Origin: Anoplolepis gracilipes
Lineage: Eukaryota; Arthropoda; Insecta; Hymenoptera; Formicidae
Assembly (NCBI RefSeq): GCF_047496725.1
Contig: NC_132972.1
Coordinates: 11,981,001-12,045,000 of the forward strand
Direction of reading: 5' to 3'
Length of the DNA: 64,000 nt
Shown: positions 61,561 to 64,000 of the stretch, one piece after another
How the letters are laid out: each line of letters opens with the position of its first letter
How positions within the stretch are numbered: position 1 is the stretch's first letter
Notes under the pieces: model-generated
Told to the model about the DNA's origin: nothing
The model's input: the letters and a program-made list of their open reading frames with translations, nothing else
Databases searched by the model: none
Position numbers and translations under genes: made by a program

Positions 61561-61980
61561 AAAGAATGAACTTTTCAATATCTAATTTATACATACGGAA
61601 GACTTTCAATATAAATGGAACTTATGTCTACATATGTTCTTTAGATTGATATACTATAACTTATGATATACCGCAGGCTGTGCCTATTTTTATAGATAAT
61701 AACATGATTGATGTACTATAGATTGCCTATTTTATAGATAATAACACGATTTATCTTAAAACAGATAATGTTTTATATGTTCTTTAGAGAATGCATTAAT
61801 AAAAGGTCATTAAAAGTAGTTGTTAAAAAATGTAAGTGTCATTAAATTTAATTAATTCTTTCGCGAAAAAATTCAATAATACATATTTACATTGTCTGTC
61901 GTATCTCTCATCTAAAACAGGATATCTATATTTTGACATGTATTCTTTCTGTCAAATGTGAAAGGTACGTCATAAATTGC
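61561..61980. other. Spacer with 43-bp tandem repeat
   Basis: AT-rich DNA containing the short tandem repeat at 61645-61755, listed separately. Confidence 0.5.
61645..61755. repeat. Degenerate 43-bp tandem repeat
   Basis: TGCCTATTTTTATAGATAAT at 61681 recurs at 61724 one T shorter, and GATTGATRTACTATA occurs at 61645 and about 61707. This gives roughly 2.3 copies of a 43-bp unit. ATATGTTCTTTAGA also occurs on both sides (61632 and 61775). Confidence 0.65.
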
Positions 61981-62280
61981 GTCACGCGATATGCTGCAAC
62001 CATAAAGAACCATGATTTATCGCATGGGAGTTGCGCGCGTTTGCCCCAATTTCGCTAACATCCAAATTCTTCGAGATCGAGCTGTTTCGAGAAGCCGGGC
62101 CAAAACCACGGAATGGATATAATTATTTTCGAGCAACGCGGCCGGAAGAGAAGCTGCGAGAGAGTATTAATAATAAAGCGGCGGTGCGGCGCATAAACTC
62201 CGCTGCGGGAAAGCAGGTGCAAATTATCCGGTCGGTCAATTGCAGGCATTTCGGGATTTTGTGTTAGAAGTTTCGCACCG
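61981..62280. other. GC-richer CpG-containing block
   Basis: Unique block with antiparallel open frames of 78 and 64 codons (62031-62267). The plus frame reads as charged, Arg-rich protein (ATRPEEKLRESINNKAAVRR) but matches nothing I recognise. Candidate exon or regulatory DNA. Confidence 0.3.
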
Positions 62281-63539
62281 GGAACCTTGAAAAAAAAGCA
62301 TAACTATTTTTAACGATCACTACTTTTAGTTATGGACGCATTGTCTGTAGTTTTTGTGCGATTTATTAACAGAACGCAATTTGCAAATATTCAGCCGTTT
62401 TATTCAACTTGTCGGAAAGTGGGATGGCTATAAATATGAACACGAATAAACTTGCATTTTTATTGATCAGTATGTTCTCTACTCCCAAATGAGTATAGAA
62501 TACTATTTTGATATAAATTTTGGGCGAAAAAGCTGAGCTATTACAGCATGAACTATGAACCAATTGTCAGTTTTATTCCCATATTCTGTTATCCTGAAAC
62601 ACTCTTTATATTAGATATAAAATTAAAATGTAGCCTGCGTAAAACATGCTTGTCTAATAGGTTTTATTTGTGAAAAATTTAAATATTTTCCATTAAAAAA
62701 ATTAACTTATACACATAAATGTTAAAGCATAAATATGCGCGTGTGATTTAAATAGATAAAATAAACGTAAGAATAATCAGCTAAAAAGCTAAATGGACAT
62801 TTTCCCTTTTTTTAATAATTATGATTATTTCTGTATGTGACTTGTAATTATATTTTAATTTTTTATAACAGCATTGAAATAAAAAAATAATCCTAAATAG
62901 AATATACGAGTTAACGAATAAAAATATATATATGTGCACATGTATTTAAAGGATATTTTTAGGATAAAAATTTCATCTAGATCGATCGTCAATATGTGGC
63001 CAGCGTGAAAAATTGAAAGGCAGCTGTGACAAATCGACATGATAACGGTGAAATGCAAATCACGGACATCGCATTGTCGACTTTTTCAAATTTTACGAAT
63101 AGGAAAAGCGGAAACGTTTTCGCAAGAAGCCAATTAGCCGTTCGTTTGTGAATCTCTGTACTGAAGCACGAAAGCGACAAACCAAAAAGTACATGTTATA
63201 TATAAACATTCGTGTGCACTATACATATAAAGAGAACGTATACCAAATTCTAGTTATTGTTTCTTGAAAAATTTACAAATTATACGATTTTTTATAATTT
63301 TTAATATTAAATATCTCGATAACTTTATTTATACAATTTTAAAGACTAACAAAAGCTTTTTATTGTAATTTTTATAATCTAAAATTTAACAAAAATTTAA
63401 TTTATTTTTAAAACCTCACTTTTATGAGAGTAGACAGATTATACGCAGACTTTGCAACTCTTAAACCATTTTTTTCTCTATTTTGACTATAAAATTTAAA
63501 ATAATGTGGCGAGAAAAATCTTGCTTATTAAAGTGACGT

Positions 63540-63540
<1 letters not shown>
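62281..63540. other. AT-rich spacer with a mixed patch
   Basis: AT-rich except about 62980-63180, where overlapping minus-strand frames of 63-67 codons are unrecognised. Confidence 0.5.

Positions 63541-63543
<3 letters not shown>

Positions 63544-63595
<52 letters not shown>
63544..63595. repeat. (TA)26 microsatellite
   Basis: Uninterrupted TA tract ending in TGTGTATATA. Confidence 0.95.
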
Positions 63596-63599
<4 letters not shown>

Positions 63600-64000
63600 A
63601 TATAATTTGATTTTTAAATCTATGTTTGTGAATTTTTTTGATTATTTTTCAATATCGGTCTATATGTTTGTTGCATCGGCAATGATACGATAAAACGAGA
63701 GAAGTTAGAAGACATCCAGATTCGGGACTGCTTGAGAATGCACAAACGCTTTCGTAAAGTTTTAGCTGCAAATTTCGTCGACTCGTGCTGATGGCATGCG
63801 CCGACTTATCGTCACTTTATTGTACTAGCAAACCCTCTCATCGGTGATATCTTGTGTGGAATAAATTTTCTCAAGATAGAAGTTCTAGTTCATTCGAGAT
63901 GAATAGAAAGGGGAGTTAAAGTCTAACGATCCCATAAAATTTTACTTGGCAGAAATTCACATACCTTTAATGAAGAAGTAAACGAATATGATAAATTTAC
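63596..64000. other. Spacer then moderate-GC block at window edge
   Basis: AT-rich to about 63660, then unique mixed sequence running to about 63960 with no open frame of note. It may belong to a block continuing beyond the window. Confidence 0.4.

Overview
This window looks like non-coding nuclear DNA from an insect, most probably a hymenopteran such as an ant. The basis is indirect. The background is very AT-rich and studded with long dinucleotide microsatellites. It is broken by short GC-richer blocks in which CpG is common. Bacterial-style gene packing is absent, and several small foldback (MITE-like) DNA elements are present. The species cannot be named from the sequence alone.

I find no gene that I can support as functional. 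The longest open frame is about 131 codons, and none of the open frames reads as a recognisable intact protein. Splice-like acceptor and donor strings occur but do not join into a convincing gene model. The window is best read as a gene desert or a very long intron: AT-rich spacers of 0.3-3.4 kb alternate with unique GC-richer blocks of about 0.15-1.4 kb. These blocks are possible conserved regulatory DNA or undetected untranslated exons, for example near 2.1, 7.5, 9.2, 11.2, 14, 15.8, 26.4, 27.4, 29.4, 37, 40.7, 43.6, 44.7, 47.3, 50.9, 53.2, 56.6 and 62.1 kb.

The most interesting structure is a 1.8-kb nested foldback element at 17591-19383. It has inverted arms of about 260 bp around a 736-bp unique core, and each outer end is itself a near-perfect hairpin of about 265 bp. 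The arms are inverted, yet the asymmetric loops of the two terminal hairpins point the same way, which a simple inverted repeat does not predict. Other mobile or repeat structures are a 273-bp MITE with a clean 9-bp flanking direct repeat (23153-23425), three further foldback elements (23889-24207, 32942-33132, 35223-35406), a possible terminal-inverted-repeat element (58316-58729), a recent 226-bp tandem duplication (45204-45656), a 61-bp tandem duplication (51229-51352) and a perfect 38-bp palindrome (21131-21168).

Two diverged segmental duplications may be relics of genes or promoters. The pair at about 24.5 and 25.45 kb carries reading-frame remnants faintly like the C-terminal part of an insect gustatory receptor. 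The pair at 47.05 and 48.42 kb lies beside the most promoter-like block in the window and ends, in one copy, at a strong splice-donor-like string. All family assignments here rest on reading the sequence by eye; no search was run.
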